NCBI GenBank assembly: GCA_963813895.1
Contig: CAWFAS010000001.1
Coordinates: forward strand, 62,001-126,000
Reading direction: 5' to 3'
Source: DASZWJ01 sp963813895
GTDB lineage: Bacteria; Pseudomonadota; Gammaproteobacteria; JAURND01
Length of the DNA: 64,000 bases
Each line of letters begins with the position of its first letter. Positions within the stretch are counted from its first letter, which is position 1. The notes below the pieces were generated by a model. It was not told the DNA's origin. It saw only the letters and a list, made by a program, of their open reading frames with translations, and ran no database searches. A program made the position numbers and the translations under genes. Shown here piece by piece: positions 35,201-44,807 of this stretch.

Positions 35201-36340
35201 GTGAGTAATTTTATGGAAAATTTAGCGATGACTGAAATATCTTTTATGAAAAAATTGTCAAGTGAACTTAAACAAATCAAAAGCAATCATAAGCAGGGTG
35301 GTAAAAACAATGAGCCTGATGCCAGAACAATTTATAAATTTTTAGGTGAAAAAAAACTGTTAACGCCTAGTTGGCCGATCAAATATGGAGGCTTAGGATT
35401 GCCCCATAGAATAAATGCTATTGTGGCGGAACAATTGGTATTAAATGGCATATCAGAATCATTATATGTTTTATCCATACTGTTTGCAGGCGGGATATTG
35501 TTGCTTAATGGCAGTCAGGAACAAAAGGATTTCTATTTGCCTCAACTTTCCATGGGACAAATATTTTTTAGCATTCTTTACTCAGAGAAACTGTCCGGCT
35601 CAGATCTGTCAAATTTAACTACAACTGCACAAGCGGCCGATGAAGATAACTATGTTATCAATGGGGAAAAAGTATATAGCTTAAAGTCTACCCAGGCGGA
35701 CTATGCTTTGTGCGCGGCGAGAACTAACCATCATGTTTCAAAATACCAGGGAATTAGTCTTTTCATAATCCCATTAAAAACCGGCGGTATTCAAGTTGAA
35801 ATAATGCCTACAATCAGCGATGAACAATTCTGCAAGGTTAAATTTGAAGATGTTACCGTTGCAAAGAATAATCTTTTGGGTGAGATCGATCAGGGATGGT
35901 CTGTAATGAGCCGAGCTATTTCATTGGAAAGAACAGGATTAGATTTTTTAATTAAGGCAATAAAGTGGCATCGTACAATTCGTGAGATAATGCAATTAAT
36001 TAATAAAAATAAAAAAAATATCGATAAATTTAGTCTTCTTACGCAGCGCCTTTGGAATGCAAAGCAATTTGTTTATCGATTACTTGATTATTTTAATGAT
36101 CATAAAAAAATTAATGAAGTCGATGCATCGATTGCAAAACTTATTTGCAGTGAATTGGCTGTAGAAATCATAGATTTTAGTTATGATGAATTGAATTTAC
36201 TTGGGTTGCTGACAGCTGATAGTTATAGAAAAAAATATCAAATACTTGATTCAGCCTTTCGCGAAGCGCCTGGTTTGACGCTATCGGCAGGAACCACAGA
36301 AATGATGTTAGAGGCCATTGCTAATCATGTTCTGATATAA
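35201..36340 (+). CDS. Acyl-CoA dehydrogenase-like flavoprotein
   Basis: 379 residues, GTG start (ATG at 35213 is possible). Helical N-domain (WPIKYGGLGLPHRINAIVAEQL), middle beta domain (YSEKLSGSDLSNLTTTAQ; YVINGEKVYSLKSTQADYALCAARTN), C-terminal helical domain ending in LTLSAGTTEMMLEAIANHVL, the usual FAD-contacting end of ACADs. In NRPS clusters such enzymes oxidise aminoacyl groups on a carrier protein. Substrate unknown; partner with the next gene is likely. Confidence 0.8.
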   Translation: MSNFMENLAMTEISFMKKLSSELKQIKSNHKQGGKNNEPDARTIYKFLGEKKLLTPSWPIKYGGLGLPHRINAIVAEQLVLNGISESLYVLSILFAGGILLLNGSQEQKDFYLPQLSMGQIFFSILYSEKLSGSDLSNLTTTAQAADEDNYVINGEKVYSLKSTQADYALCAARTNHHVSKYQGISLFIIPLKTGGIQVEIMPTISDEQFCKVKFEDVTVAKNNLLGEIDQGWSVMSRAISLERTGLDFLIKAIKWHRTIREIMQLINKNKKNIDKFSLLTQRLWNAKQFVYRLLDYFNDHKKINEVDASIAKLICSELAVEIIDFSYDELNLLGLLTADSYRKKYQILDSAFREAPGLTLSAGTTEMMLEAIANHVLI

Positions 36341-36478
36341 AAAAATGTGAATTATAGGTTTTATAGTTTCTTCTCTTCAAAATATGTATGGCATTGCGTT
36401 TTAAATGCCACACTATGATTACATAAAGATAAATATTTATCAATCAAAGCTTGCTTAGGTTAAGACAGGAGTTGAATC

Positions 36479-37462
36479 ATGTTGGAGATATACGAACAAT
36501 CATTGTTGGAACATTTTTCAAAAAAATATTCGACACTTTTTAATGCGGATGAAAATCAAGACAGCATTTGGAAACGTTTATTAAAGCTTCAATTCCCTAA
36601 GCTTCAACTCATAACAGAACATGGTGGTTTTAATTTAGGAGATCAACATTTATCGATCCTTATTTTTGAATTGGGCCGTTTGGAAAGATCAGATATTGAT
36701 ATTCTCAATAAGATATTATTTATTGATACCGTAAATTATTCAATGATGAAGTGCGACGACAATAATCTGTTAAATAATTATATTAATAACAATTTAATTA
36801 CTTATATCATTGCCCAGAATCAAGAAAACAAAGTAGAGCCTGGAAATTTTATTTTAAATGGTCATATTGCAACTATCGCAGTGGAAAAAATTAACCAACC
36901 AATCGTTGTAGGGATCATCATGGGTCAGAAAATTTATTATTTTGATCTGCCAACTTCCAGGGAAATTAAAATAATAAAATCAAATGTGATGGGAATTAAA
37001 ATTTTATCACTCATCGCCACTACTTTAGAATTAAAGCAATCAAAATTGATCTTATCTTGTAAAAATCAAAATAGCGAAATAATAGCAGAAAGATTCTACA
37101 GATTTCTTTATGTCTATATGTTGGGTATCTGTTCAAAAATAATAGAACTATTAAAATCCAGAATCCTTACGCGAAGGCAATTTTCAAAGAAAATTTCTGA
37201 ATTTCAAATGGTAAGGTTTAAATTTTCTAGAATTTATGCAGAGCATCAGATTTTAATGGCACAGTTAAATTACATTAAGGAGCATGCTGGTACTTCCAGA
37301 GAACAGTTACTGCTAACCAAGGCGCATTTGCATAATTGCATGAAAACGGGTATGCAATATTTTGGAGCTTATGGTTTATTAAATGAGAGTGGAATATCCA
37401 CATTTTACCAAAAAGGCGCTCTGATGCTAGTGTTAATTACCCAACTGCTGGGAGAAGAATAA
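36479..37462 (+). CDS. Degenerate acyl-CoA dehydrogenase-like protein (probable partner subunit)
   Basis: 327 residues. It keeps the helix order of ACADs (FPKLQLITEHGGFNLGDQHLSILIFELGRLERSD at the start; TKAHLHNCMKTGMQYFGAYGLLNESGISTFYQKGALM at the end). It lacks the catalytic-loop and FAD motifs of the middle domain. A pair of one full and one degenerate ACAD suggests a heteromeric enzyme. 138 bases separate it from the first ACAD; its stop overlaps the NRPS start by one base. Confidence 0.65.
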   Translation: MLEIYEQSLLEHFSKKYSTLFNADENQDSIWKRLLKLQFPKLQLITEHGGFNLGDQHLSILIFELGRLERSDIDILNKILFIDTVNYSMMKCDDNNLLNNYINNNLITYIIAQNQENKVEPGNFILNGHIATIAVEKINQPIVVGIIMGQKIYYFDLPTSREIKIIKSNVMGIKILSLIATTLELKQSKLILSCKNQNSEIIAERFYRFLYVYMLGICSKIIELLKSRILTRRQFSKKISEFQMVRFKFSRIYAEHQILMAQLNYIKEHAGTSREQLLLTKAHLHNCMKTGMQYFGAYGLLNESGISTFYQKGALMLVLITQLLGEE

Positions 37463-40400
37463 TGAGTTTGATTGACAGGATTGTAAATCTACCCAGAGAA
37501 AGTAGAAATCAACTAATTAATATCATGTTTAATGAAAATGTTGCAACCAAAAAGTTAGCGAACGGATTATTGTTTTCAGACTTTAATGCCAAGGGTTTTC
37601 AATTGGTAAAAATAAATCTACAGCCTATTCCACTGAGCAGTAAACTTTCAGTTGATCATATTATCTTTGCATTTAATTTGACTATCAATATTTTCGTTTA
37701 TGGAAAAAAAACGGTATTGCTAAATTGTTTTAAAAACCAAAAGTACCTAACTATTTTTGAACCAAATGATGAATTAACGCTACTGGAAATGTGTGTTAGC
37801 AAACAGTCGATTGTAAAAATCAGCGAAACAACTTTAGAAGCAACCAAGGTTGGTATCTCAGACAAGACTCTTAATCTTAAGAATAATAACCTGGATTTAT
37901 GTTTAATTATAAAACCTTTGTTAAATTCATGCGAAATAACCATTGCTTTTAATAAAGAAATTTATCCTCAGCACAGCATAGACTCGTTGAGGTTTGTATT
38001 TGAAAAAATCATAGAGTCTATAAATTATCAGAAAAAAACTTCTTTAAGGGAAATGCAATTTGTTTCAGATCGCGATGAAGAAATTCAATATAGGTGGGGA
38101 ACAGGTAAAATCAGGTCAATTGCTAATACGAATATTATCAAGTCCATAATCCAAAACTGTCATACTTATCAGAATAATATTGCTATTGACGTGGGAAATA
38201 ATCAGTTCCTTAGTTATGCAAGATTAAAAGAAAATATTATAGGCTGGATCAATTTTCTTATCGATTGCCAGGTTCAACGTGGCGAAGTAATTTGTGTTTA
38301 TTTGCCAAAATGTTTTGAGTTATATGAACTAATTATTGCCATTATGGCGGTGGGAGCACTCTATGCTCCTATTGACATAACACATCCGGAAGCAAGAGTA
38401 AAATATATTGTAAATGATTGCAAAGCTAAACTTCTTATGACCGCTCATGATTATGATTGGTTTGATTTAAAAACTCACATTATTAATGTAACGTCAATGG
38501 AAAATAAACCAAAACAAATAGAATTATCCAATATTGAAATCAATCTCGATGATCCTGCTTATATTATTTACACATCAGGCACGACGGGGAACCCCAAGGG
38601 AGTCATAGTTCCGCATAAAGCTTTGTTAAATTTTATTGATTCGATTTGTATAGCCTTTGAAATTACCGATAAAGATCGATTTTTACAGTTTGCTTCATTA
38701 AGTTTTGATGTTTCTATTTTTGAGATCTTTTCAAGTTTTTATAAAGGCGCGACCCTATGCGTAATTGGTGATGAAAAAAAGAAGGATTCTAGTTACCTTG
38801 ATAAATTTTGTTTTGATTTGAAAGTTACAATAGCTGAATTGCCTCCTGTGATGTTGCCTTTGCTTGATATTAGTCGCTATGAGCATTTGCGCTTGCTTTC
38901 TGTTGGCGGTGAAAAATTCCCTATGGAACTTTTACAGCCGTGGGATAATGGCCATAGACGCATCGTAAATGGTTATGGCCCTACTGAAGCCACAGTTATG
39001 GTAACAATCTATGATTGTGGAGGTCAAATAGCGGAAACGCCCCCCATAGGCAGGCCAATTGATAATGTTAATGTCTTTGTACTTAACCAGGAACAAAATT
39101 TATTGCCCATAGGTGCCGTTGGCGAATTATATATTTCTGGCGATAATCTGGCAGCCGGCTATGTCAATCGATCGCTACCCGATTGCGATAAGTTTTGTAA
39201 AATACAATTTGGACCGCAATTAGCTAATGATGCGTATCGAACTGGCGATTTAGTTCGTTGGCGCCACGATGGCAATCTGGAAATCCTTGGGCGCGTTGAC
39301 CGTCAGGTTAAAATAAATGGTTATCGTATTGAATTAAGTGAAATAGAGAAACAGATATTAAGTTATCCGCAGATTGAGCAAGTGGTAGTTATGTCGTACA
39401 CGGTATCTTCGTCCAGTTATCTATTCGCATTTTTTAGTACTAGCCAAAAGGCAGTTATTGAAATTGCACCATTAAAAACACAATTGAAAAATAAACTTCC
39501 ACATTATATGATTCCAGAATACTTTGTTGAATGTGAGAAATTGCCTTTAAACCATAGTGGTAAAATTGATTACAAATTATTACAGATAAAATGCCAATCG
39601 TATTTTTCTCAGACTGAAGATGACACAAATAATATTAATTTGAAATACAAGAATCTATTGGAAATTGTTAATGAATTTATTCCAAACTATGGGGCAAACA
39701 TTGATAAAGATTTTTTTGCTTCTGGGGCGAATTCCATATCTGTTGCACGTATTTTGGCTAAATTGAATCAAAGCTTTGGTTATGCGCTGGAACTATCTAG
39801 TATTTATCAGAATTCAACAGTTAAAAGATTACAAGATCTTATTGAAAACTTCATGGATAATCAGAATTGTATCAAAATCGATTCTAAACAATTATATAGC
39901 TATTTAAAAGATCCCTGGATATTAAATTTTACTCCAACAAAGCCAAGTTCTATAAACTTGGTGTATTTTCATTGCGCTGGAGGATCGGCTTATCACGCCA
40001 GGCATTGGGTCGATCACCTAGATAAAAACTTTAATTTATACGCAATACAATTACCTGGTCATGATCAAAGACTATCAGAAAAACCGTTAAATTCTTTACT
40101 ATCAATCATTGAGAGATTGCAGTTTGAATTAGAACCTATTTTAGAAAAAGAGATAATTTTTATTGGACATAGTCTAGGAGCATTGCTGGCCTATGAATTA
40201 GCCAAAAATTTACCTGGGAAACATTCATTAAAAGCTTTAGTTGTAATTGCAAGTCGCCCTCCAAATAATCTCCCAGAACAACCATTTAGTCAGGAAGAAA
40301 GTGACATTGTTTTTATTGAAAAATTACGAACTTATGGCGGCCTGCCTGAAAATATTTTAGAAAATAAAGATTTATTAAATTTACTATTGCCTGCAATCAG

Positions 40401-40647
40401 GGCAGATGCCATGGCTTCAGAAAATTATAGTGATGATCCGGCTGGGCAAATGGATTGCCCGATATATGTTTATTATGGAAATAAAGATACGTTTGTTAAT
40501 GCAGAAATGGCCAATCAATGGGGATTATTTACGAAAAACATGCTTCATTGCATTGAATTTAATGCGGGTCACTTTTTGCATGTAGAAGAAAGTCATAAAT
40601 TTTTAGAACAGATTAATTCTTTGGGACGTGGAATTTCTAGCTCGTAG
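37462..40647 (+). CDS. Single-module NRPS: vestigial C, A, PCP, thioesterase
   Basis: 1061 residues. 1-210 looks like the C-terminal part of a condensation domain without the HHxxxDG motif. A domain about 220-720: YIIYTSGTTGNPKG (~370), FDVSIFEIF, NGYGPTEATV, YRTGDLVRW, GRVDRQVKINGYRIE, SGKIDYK with the A10 Lys. PCP: FFASGANSISVARI with the phosphopantetheine Ser at about 757. TE: LVYFHCAGGSAYHARHW and GHSLGA (Ser about 902), late GHFLHVEE. It activates one amino acid and releases or transfers it. The Asp of A4 is present; I do not assign substrate specificity. Confidence 0.9.
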   Translation: MSLIDRIVNLPRESRNQLINIMFNENVATKKLANGLLFSDFNAKGFQLVKINLQPIPLSSKLSVDHIIFAFNLTINIFVYGKKTVLLNCFKNQKYLTIFEPNDELTLLEMCVSKQSIVKISETTLEATKVGISDKTLNLKNNNLDLCLIIKPLLNSCEITIAFNKEIYPQHSIDSLRFVFEKIIESINYQKKTSLREMQFVSDRDEEIQYRWGTGKIRSIANTNIIKSIIQNCHTYQNNIAIDVGNNQFLSYARLKENIIGWINFLIDCQVQRGEVICVYLPKCFELYELIIAIMAVGALYAPIDITHPEARVKYIVNDCKAKLLMTAHDYDWFDLKTHIINVTSMENKPKQIELSNIEINLDDPAYIIYTSGTTGNPKGVIVPHKALLNFIDSICIAFEITDKDRFLQFASLSFDVSIFEIFSSFYKGATLCVIGDEKKKDSSYLDKFCFDLKVTIAELPPVMLPLLDISRYEHLRLLSVGGEKFPMELLQPWDNGHRRIVNGYGPTEATVMVTIYDCGGQIAETPPIGRPIDNVNVFVLNQEQNLLPIGAVGELYISGDNLAAGYVNRSLPDCDKFCKIQFGPQLANDAYRTGDLVRWRHDGNLEILGRVDRQVKINGYRIELSEIEKQILSYPQIEQVVVMSYTVSSSSYLFAFFSTSQKAVIEIAPLKTQLKNKLPHYMIPEYFVECEKLPLNHSGKIDYKLLQIKCQSYFSQTEDDTNNINLKYKNLLEIVNEFIPNYGANIDKDFFASGANSISVARILAKLNQSFGYALELSSIYQNSTVKRLQDLIENFMDNQNCIKIDSKQLYSYLKDPWILNFTPTKPSSINLVYFHCAGGSAYHARHWVDHLDKNFNLYAIQLPGHDQRLSEKPLNSLLSIIERLQFELEPILEKEIIFIGHSLGALLAYELAKNLPGKHSLKALVVIASRPPNNLPEQPFSQEESDIVFIEKLRTYGGLPENILENKDLLNLLLPAIRADAMASENYSDDPAGQMDCPIYVYYGNKDTFVNAEMANQWGLFTKNMLHCIEFNAGHFLHVEESHKFLEQINSLGRGISSS

Positions 40648-40718
40648 TTTTTTTAATTAAAAAATACCATGACTTAGAATGTACCTATAACAACTTGTTG
40701 ATATTTAGGGGGAACTTC

Positions 40719-41681
40719 ATGGAAAATGTTGAAATATCCGTCGGGAAAACTCTTCGTTATCTTGCAAGAAATAAAGAAGCGCGTACATTTTTTAAAGAAA
40801 ATGAATGGCTTTATAAAGGATTACTAAATTCTGCAAAACGTTATATTGCTGGCGAGAGCAGGGCAGAAGCAATTGAGAAGGCTGTTTTACTGCAGCAGGC
40901 AGGATATGCAATTTCACTTGAATATATGGGGGGAGAGGATACCAATGATCCTTCTAAATGTGACACAACGGTTAGGGAGTTTATTAAGCTCATTAATCAA
41001 ACGAATCCAATTATTAGAAAACCTAATATTTGTTTTGATTTATCTATAATGGGATTATCTATTTCAGATGACGTTGCCATTTCTAATTTAAGTAAGATTG
41101 CAGCAACTGCTCAATATAATCATGCAGAGATAATTATTAGCATGGAAGAGTCTGTTAAAACAGACAAAATAATTAAAATCTATCAGCAGGTTTGTCGAGA
41201 CTATAATAATATCGGTTTAACTATTCAGGCTTATTTACGTCGAACTCCTGCTGATTTGCAAAGTATTATAAAATTACCTGGGAAAATTCGTTTAGTGAAA
41301 GGAGTATATGATGAATCTGATGAGGTTAGTCTTCAAAGATCTAAGGAACTTAACCTTCGCTACATTGAATGCCTTGAGCTTCTACAAAAATCAGACAAAT
41401 CAATAGTCATTGGTACGCATGATGAGATTTTAATTGATCAGATTATTGATAATGGTTTGTTAAACAATTCAAACACTGTGTTAGAAATGCTACATGGAGT
41501 TCGTCCTGATCTATTACGCAGGTTTAAGAGTCAGGATGTTCCAGTAAGCGTCTGCCTAGCCTACGGTAAGGAATGGTATTTACATTTATTGCACCGTTGT
41601 GCTGAATTCCCACCTAACATTTTCACGGCATTACTTGATTTTGTTGATCCAGGACAAATCAAAAATTCATATTATTTCTAA
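40719..41681 (+). CDS. Proline dehydrogenase-like flavoenzyme
   Basis: 320 residues from ATG 40719 (GGGGGAA upstream). PRODH barrel motifs: AGYAISLEYMGGED, ICFDLSIMGLS, LTIQAYLRRTPADL, KIRLVKGVYDE, IVIGTHDE, VLEMLHGVRPDLLRR, VSVCLAYGKEWYLHLLHRCAE. Proline dehydrogenases oxidise proline to pyrroline-5-carboxylate using FAD. No P5C dehydrogenase is present, and the enzyme sits in the cluster, so a biosynthetic rather than catabolic role is likely (proline or an analogue as precursor). Confidence 0.8.
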   Translation: MENVEISVGKTLRYLARNKEARTFFKENEWLYKGLLNSAKRYIAGESRAEAIEKAVLLQQAGYAISLEYMGGEDTNDPSKCDTTVREFIKLINQTNPIIRKPNICFDLSIMGLSISDDVAISNLSKIAATAQYNHAEIIISMEESVKTDKIIKIYQQVCRDYNNIGLTIQAYLRRTPADLQSIIKLPGKIRLVKGVYDESDEVSLQRSKELNLRYIECLELLQKSDKSIVIGTHDEILIDQIIDNGLLNNSNTVLEMLHGVRPDLLRRFKSQDVPVSVCLAYGKEWYLHLLHRCAEFPPNIFTALLDFVDPGQIKNSYYF

Positions 41682-41705
41682 GCCAGCTTTAAAAGGAGTA
41701 TCAAA

Positions 41706-42968
41706 ATGAAAAACCATTATATCTTTATTGAATTTGATGCCACTATTCGATTTGATTTTTCGATAATTGCCAATCCAGCTTGTTATTCATTGTATCTTAT
41801 AGTGAGTAGAAAAAATTTTGCGACATTAAGCCAAGCCTCTTTATATTCATTTCGTGAGGTGATAACCATTGATGATGCAGAGTTCACCTTTGATAATATT
41901 CTATCTATTGTAAAAAATATCATAGGGAAATTTCAAATATGTGCCGAAGAGCTGGGTATTATTACACATGATGAATATTCTATTGGCGTTGCTGCTAAAA
42001 TACGCGAGACATTAAGAGTGGCGGGGGATTCTTATCAGCGGATTGCTCCGTTTACTGACAAAGTGCTCATGAAGCAAGCAATTCCAGGTTTACGAACGCC
42101 GAAATACCTGCGGTTTTTGCCTCTTCAATATAAAGAAAAAGGTCCCGCCTATATCGATGAGATTATAAATAATTTAGGTTTGCCGGTTTTTATTAAGCCA
42201 TTAAGCCGAGCTTCTTGTTTTGAAACATCAGAGATACATTCTAGGGAGGCTTTTTTTCATTGGCTCAAAGATCATAGCAATCGAGATTCTTTTGAAATCG
42301 ATGAATACGTAAGAGGTAAATTGTACCATTGCGATTCCATCGTTGAAAATGGTCAGATTAAAAAGATCTTTATTTGTGAATATAATAATCCCTGTGCAGA
42401 TTTTATGAAGGGTAAACCTCTAGGTAGCATTTCTCTAATGGAAGACCATCCTTTTTTTAAAGAATTTTCCGCATATAATAAAAAGGTATTGCAGGCTATA
42501 AATATCCCCGATAATACAGTCACGCATTTTGAATTTTTCAGAAAACAAGATGGTGAGTTAATTTTTCTGGAAATCGCTAACCGTGCGCCAGGAGGAGAAA
42601 TTCCTTTTGTATATCATATAATGACGGGTAAAAATCTTGAGGAAATTTTAGTAAGGTTGCAAATGCAGCTTCCAGTGGATTTGAACTTTAAACAACCGGA
42701 GGTTTTTTCTGCATTTATCAGGTTCCCGAAAATCCGTGGAATTGTTGCATCATTATCTAATCCTGATATTACTGATATTAAAAGTCACTATAGTATCCGA
42801 CGTTTTGTGCAGGTGGGGGACAAAATCGAGCAAGCAGCTAATTTATCAGATTCAGCAATTATTATGGTGCTATGGAACCGTGACTATGGTGAGTTGTCAC
42901 AAGATTTTGCTAATTTATCTAATAGATTACCTTACGAAATTGAAGCCCTTGCAGAGGTTACTATATGA
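41706..42968 (+). CDS. ATP-grasp carboxylate-amine ligase
   Basis: 420 residues, AAAGGAG site. ATP-grasp fold: LGLPVFIKPLSRASCFETSEI (nucleotide-binding Lys strand), FEIDEYVRGKLYHCDSIVENGQI, FEFFRKQDGELIFLEIANRAPGGEIPFVYH with the Mg-binding Glu and Asn. Such ligases join an acyl phosphate to an amine and commonly make dipeptides. It could couple the NRPS-derived amino acid to another. Stop overlaps the next start (ATGA). Confidence 0.85.
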   Translation: MKNHYIFIEFDATIRFDFSIIANPACYSLYLIVSRKNFATLSQASLYSFREVITIDDAEFTFDNILSIVKNIIGKFQICAEELGIITHDEYSIGVAAKIRETLRVAGDSYQRIAPFTDKVLMKQAIPGLRTPKYLRFLPLQYKEKGPAYIDEIINNLGLPVFIKPLSRASCFETSEIHSREAFFHWLKDHSNRDSFEIDEYVRGKLYHCDSIVENGQIKKIFICEYNNPCADFMKGKPLGSISLMEDHPFFKEFSAYNKKVLQAINIPDNTVTHFEFFRKQDGELIFLEIANRAPGGEIPFVYHIMTGKNLEEILVRLQMQLPVDLNFKQPEVFSAFIRFPKIRGIVASLSNPDITDIKSHYSIRRFVQVGDKIEQAANLSDSAIIMVLWNRDYGELSQDFANLSNRLPYEIEALAEVTI

Positions 42969-43903
42969 TAGGATATCTTTATATCGCATTTTATTGTGTG
43001 TTTAATGCGTTATCTTTTGTCTTTATTTCTATTTTGGGTAATGCACATGGTCAAGCTCAAAGTATTATTTATATTTTTTCTTTAGGGATTTTGCTTTTTA
43101 ATTTATTCTGTTTTAAAAATTTACAACTACTCTATTTAAAAGTGGGAAAAAAATTTAGAGCTGTTTTAGGATTAAATATAACAACTGCTATCAGTTGGTT
43201 AGCAAGTTTTTATGCGCTGCGATTTATTGACCCGGCTAATATGTTATGTATAGGTATGGCAGTCATTCCAATAACCACTTTTTTTATTGTAACGCCTATA
43301 AAAGAATATAAAGCTAACATCGCGACTCTGCTAAGTATTCTATTTGTAATTTTTAGCATGCTGCTGATTATTCATGAAAATGTACAAGAACTCACTGTTC
43401 CAATGATGGGAAGCAATATTTTTTGGGGAATACTAATATCGGTAGTGGGGGGAATTTTTGGCGCTGCAATTGGTACCTATTCGGAGGTATTAAGCAAAGC
43501 AAAATTTCAAGTAAAAGAGATATTGGCAGTGCGTTTTTATTTGTTAGTTCTAACTAGCATATTGATTAGTATTTATAATAAAACCTTTGAATTTAATTGG
43601 CAAACGTTGCAGTTATTTTCTGTTTCGGCAGTGATTATAGTATTTTTACCACTTATTATTTATCAAAAAGCTATACAACACCTTGGTTCTTTGACCGTAT
43701 CTATTCTTATCTCCTTTACACCTATTTTAGCCTATTTCATGCAATTAACTTTGCATAAATATCGGTTTAGTGCAGGTGGCTTTGGAGCAATTTTATTTTG
43801 CTGTTTTACGATTGGATTATTAAATTATGCTAGATATAAGGTGAAAACTAGCTCTAAATCTGAAATTTCCATGGTTAAGTTAGAAAAGGAGTCTACAATT
43901 TAG
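42965..43903 (+). CDS. EamA/DMT-family transporter, probable product exporter
   Basis: 312 residues with about ten hydrophobic helices in two five-helix halves (LNITTAISWLASFYALRFIDPANMLCIGMAVIPITTFFIV in the first; IQHLGSLTVSILISFTPILAYFMQL in the second), as in EamA carriers that export amino acids and small metabolites. Translationally coupled to the ATP-grasp gene. It is the natural self-protection/export candidate. Its last 11 bases overlap the convergent SDR gene. Confidence 0.8.
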   Translation: MIGYLYIAFYCVFNALSFVFISILGNAHGQAQSIIYIFSLGILLFNLFCFKNLQLLYLKVGKKFRAVLGLNITTAISWLASFYALRFIDPANMLCIGMAVIPITTFFIVTPIKEYKANIATLLSILFVIFSMLLIIHENVQELTVPMMGSNIFWGILISVVGGIFGAAIGTYSEVLSKAKFQVKEILAVRFYLLVLTSILISIYNKTFEFNWQTLQLFSVSAVIIVFLPLIIYQKAIQHLGSLTVSILISFTPILAYFMQLTLHKYRFSAGGFGAILFCCFTIGLLNYARYKVKTSSKSEISMVKLEKESTI

Positions 43904-44807
43904 AACGTTGTGGCTGCAGCAGGGGAGGATTTTCCTCTGTAGTTCGCTCAGAGGTGTAAGACGCCGACCCACTGTCCAGTTTACTATCTAGAGTTTTGGT
44001 GAGATTTCCTCCGAAAAATTTTCCCGCAAATGGTCCACCATGGAAATTTTCGGCAATTTTTTCTTCGGGTATCCCATGTTTTTCGATCTGATCATGATAT
44101 AATTCTGCATCGTCTGTTGGTTTGAAGAGAACATGTTTATTTGGATTTAGGATTTTTTTGCGCGTGTTATTTGATACGCCGTAAATAATTTCGAAGTGAA
44201 CGTCTAAAGATGCTTCGATGGCCGCTTTAAATAATTTCACTGCATCCGGTTCACTTAACCATGTTGTTAGTTGTCGTTTGTCCTGAGGTTTAGGTTCTAA
44301 CGAATTTATTCGTAGACATATGCAGGATAAGCCATATTTATCTGCGTATAGACGAACTAAAGCTTCGCTTGCAACCTTGCTAACACCATAAAATCCGCTA
44401 GGTCTTGGAGTTACATCACTGGTTAGAGTCTTGGTGCGCGGATAAAAACCAACCGCATGAATAGAGCTTGCTAAAATAAAACGCGGAACTTGAGCTTGTC
44501 TCGATACTTCTAAAATATGTTTTGTTCCAAGTATATTTGTTGTCAAAATTTTGTCCGAGTCTTCAATTTCATCAGCGATTGCCGCCAAATGAATAACGGC
44601 GTAAACATCTTTCATTATCAACGGAAGGGTTTGCGGTTTCAAAATATCGACTGTATGTATGTCTTTTGAATAAAGAGGATCGCAAGCTTCGATATCCGCC
44701 AAACGTAGGTCGTAAGTCTTGGATAGTTCTTTTTGCAATAATTTACCAACTCGGCCATTTGCGCCGGTAATGAGAACTTTCTTTTTTAAAATTTTATCTT
44801 GGCTCAT
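43893..44807 (-). CDS. NAD-dependent epimerase/dehydratase (extended SDR) with tail ending in SKL
   Basis: 304 residues. VLITGANGRVGKLLQKEL binds NAD; LRLADIEAC; VIHLAAIADE; LASSIHAV; catalytic Tyr and Lys in GFYGVSKVASEALV. It resembles uronate dehydrogenases/UDP-hexose epimerases (about 265 residues). The extra tail of about 40 residues is Ser/Thr/Glu-rich (SGSASYTSERTTEENPP...) and ends LLQPQRSKL. SKL is the consensus PTS1 and the acidic stretch before it recalls Dot/Icm effector tails. Convergent with the EamA gene; not obviously part of the cluster. Confidence 0.85.
   Translation of the reverse strand: MSQDKILKKKVLITGANGRVGKLLQKELSKTYDLRLADIEACDPLYSKDIHTVDILKPQTLPLIMKDVYAVIHLAAIADEIEDSDKILTTNILGTKHILEVSRQAQVPRFILASSIHAVGFYPRTKTLTSDVTPRPSGFYGVSKVASEALVRLYADKYGLSCICLRINSLEPKPQDKRQLTTWLSEPDAVKLFKAAIEASLDVHFEIIYGVSNNTRKKILNPNKHVLFKPTDDAELYHDQIEKHGIPEEKIAENFHGGPFAGKFFGGNLTKTLDSKLDSGSASYTSERTTEENPPLLQPQRSKL

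Noticed and set aside
37462..40647. Assigning proline specificity to the adenylation domain
   Set aside because: Tempting because of the PRODH gene, but the pocket residues I can place with confidence do not match the common proline code, and the full code cannot be read reliably by eye.
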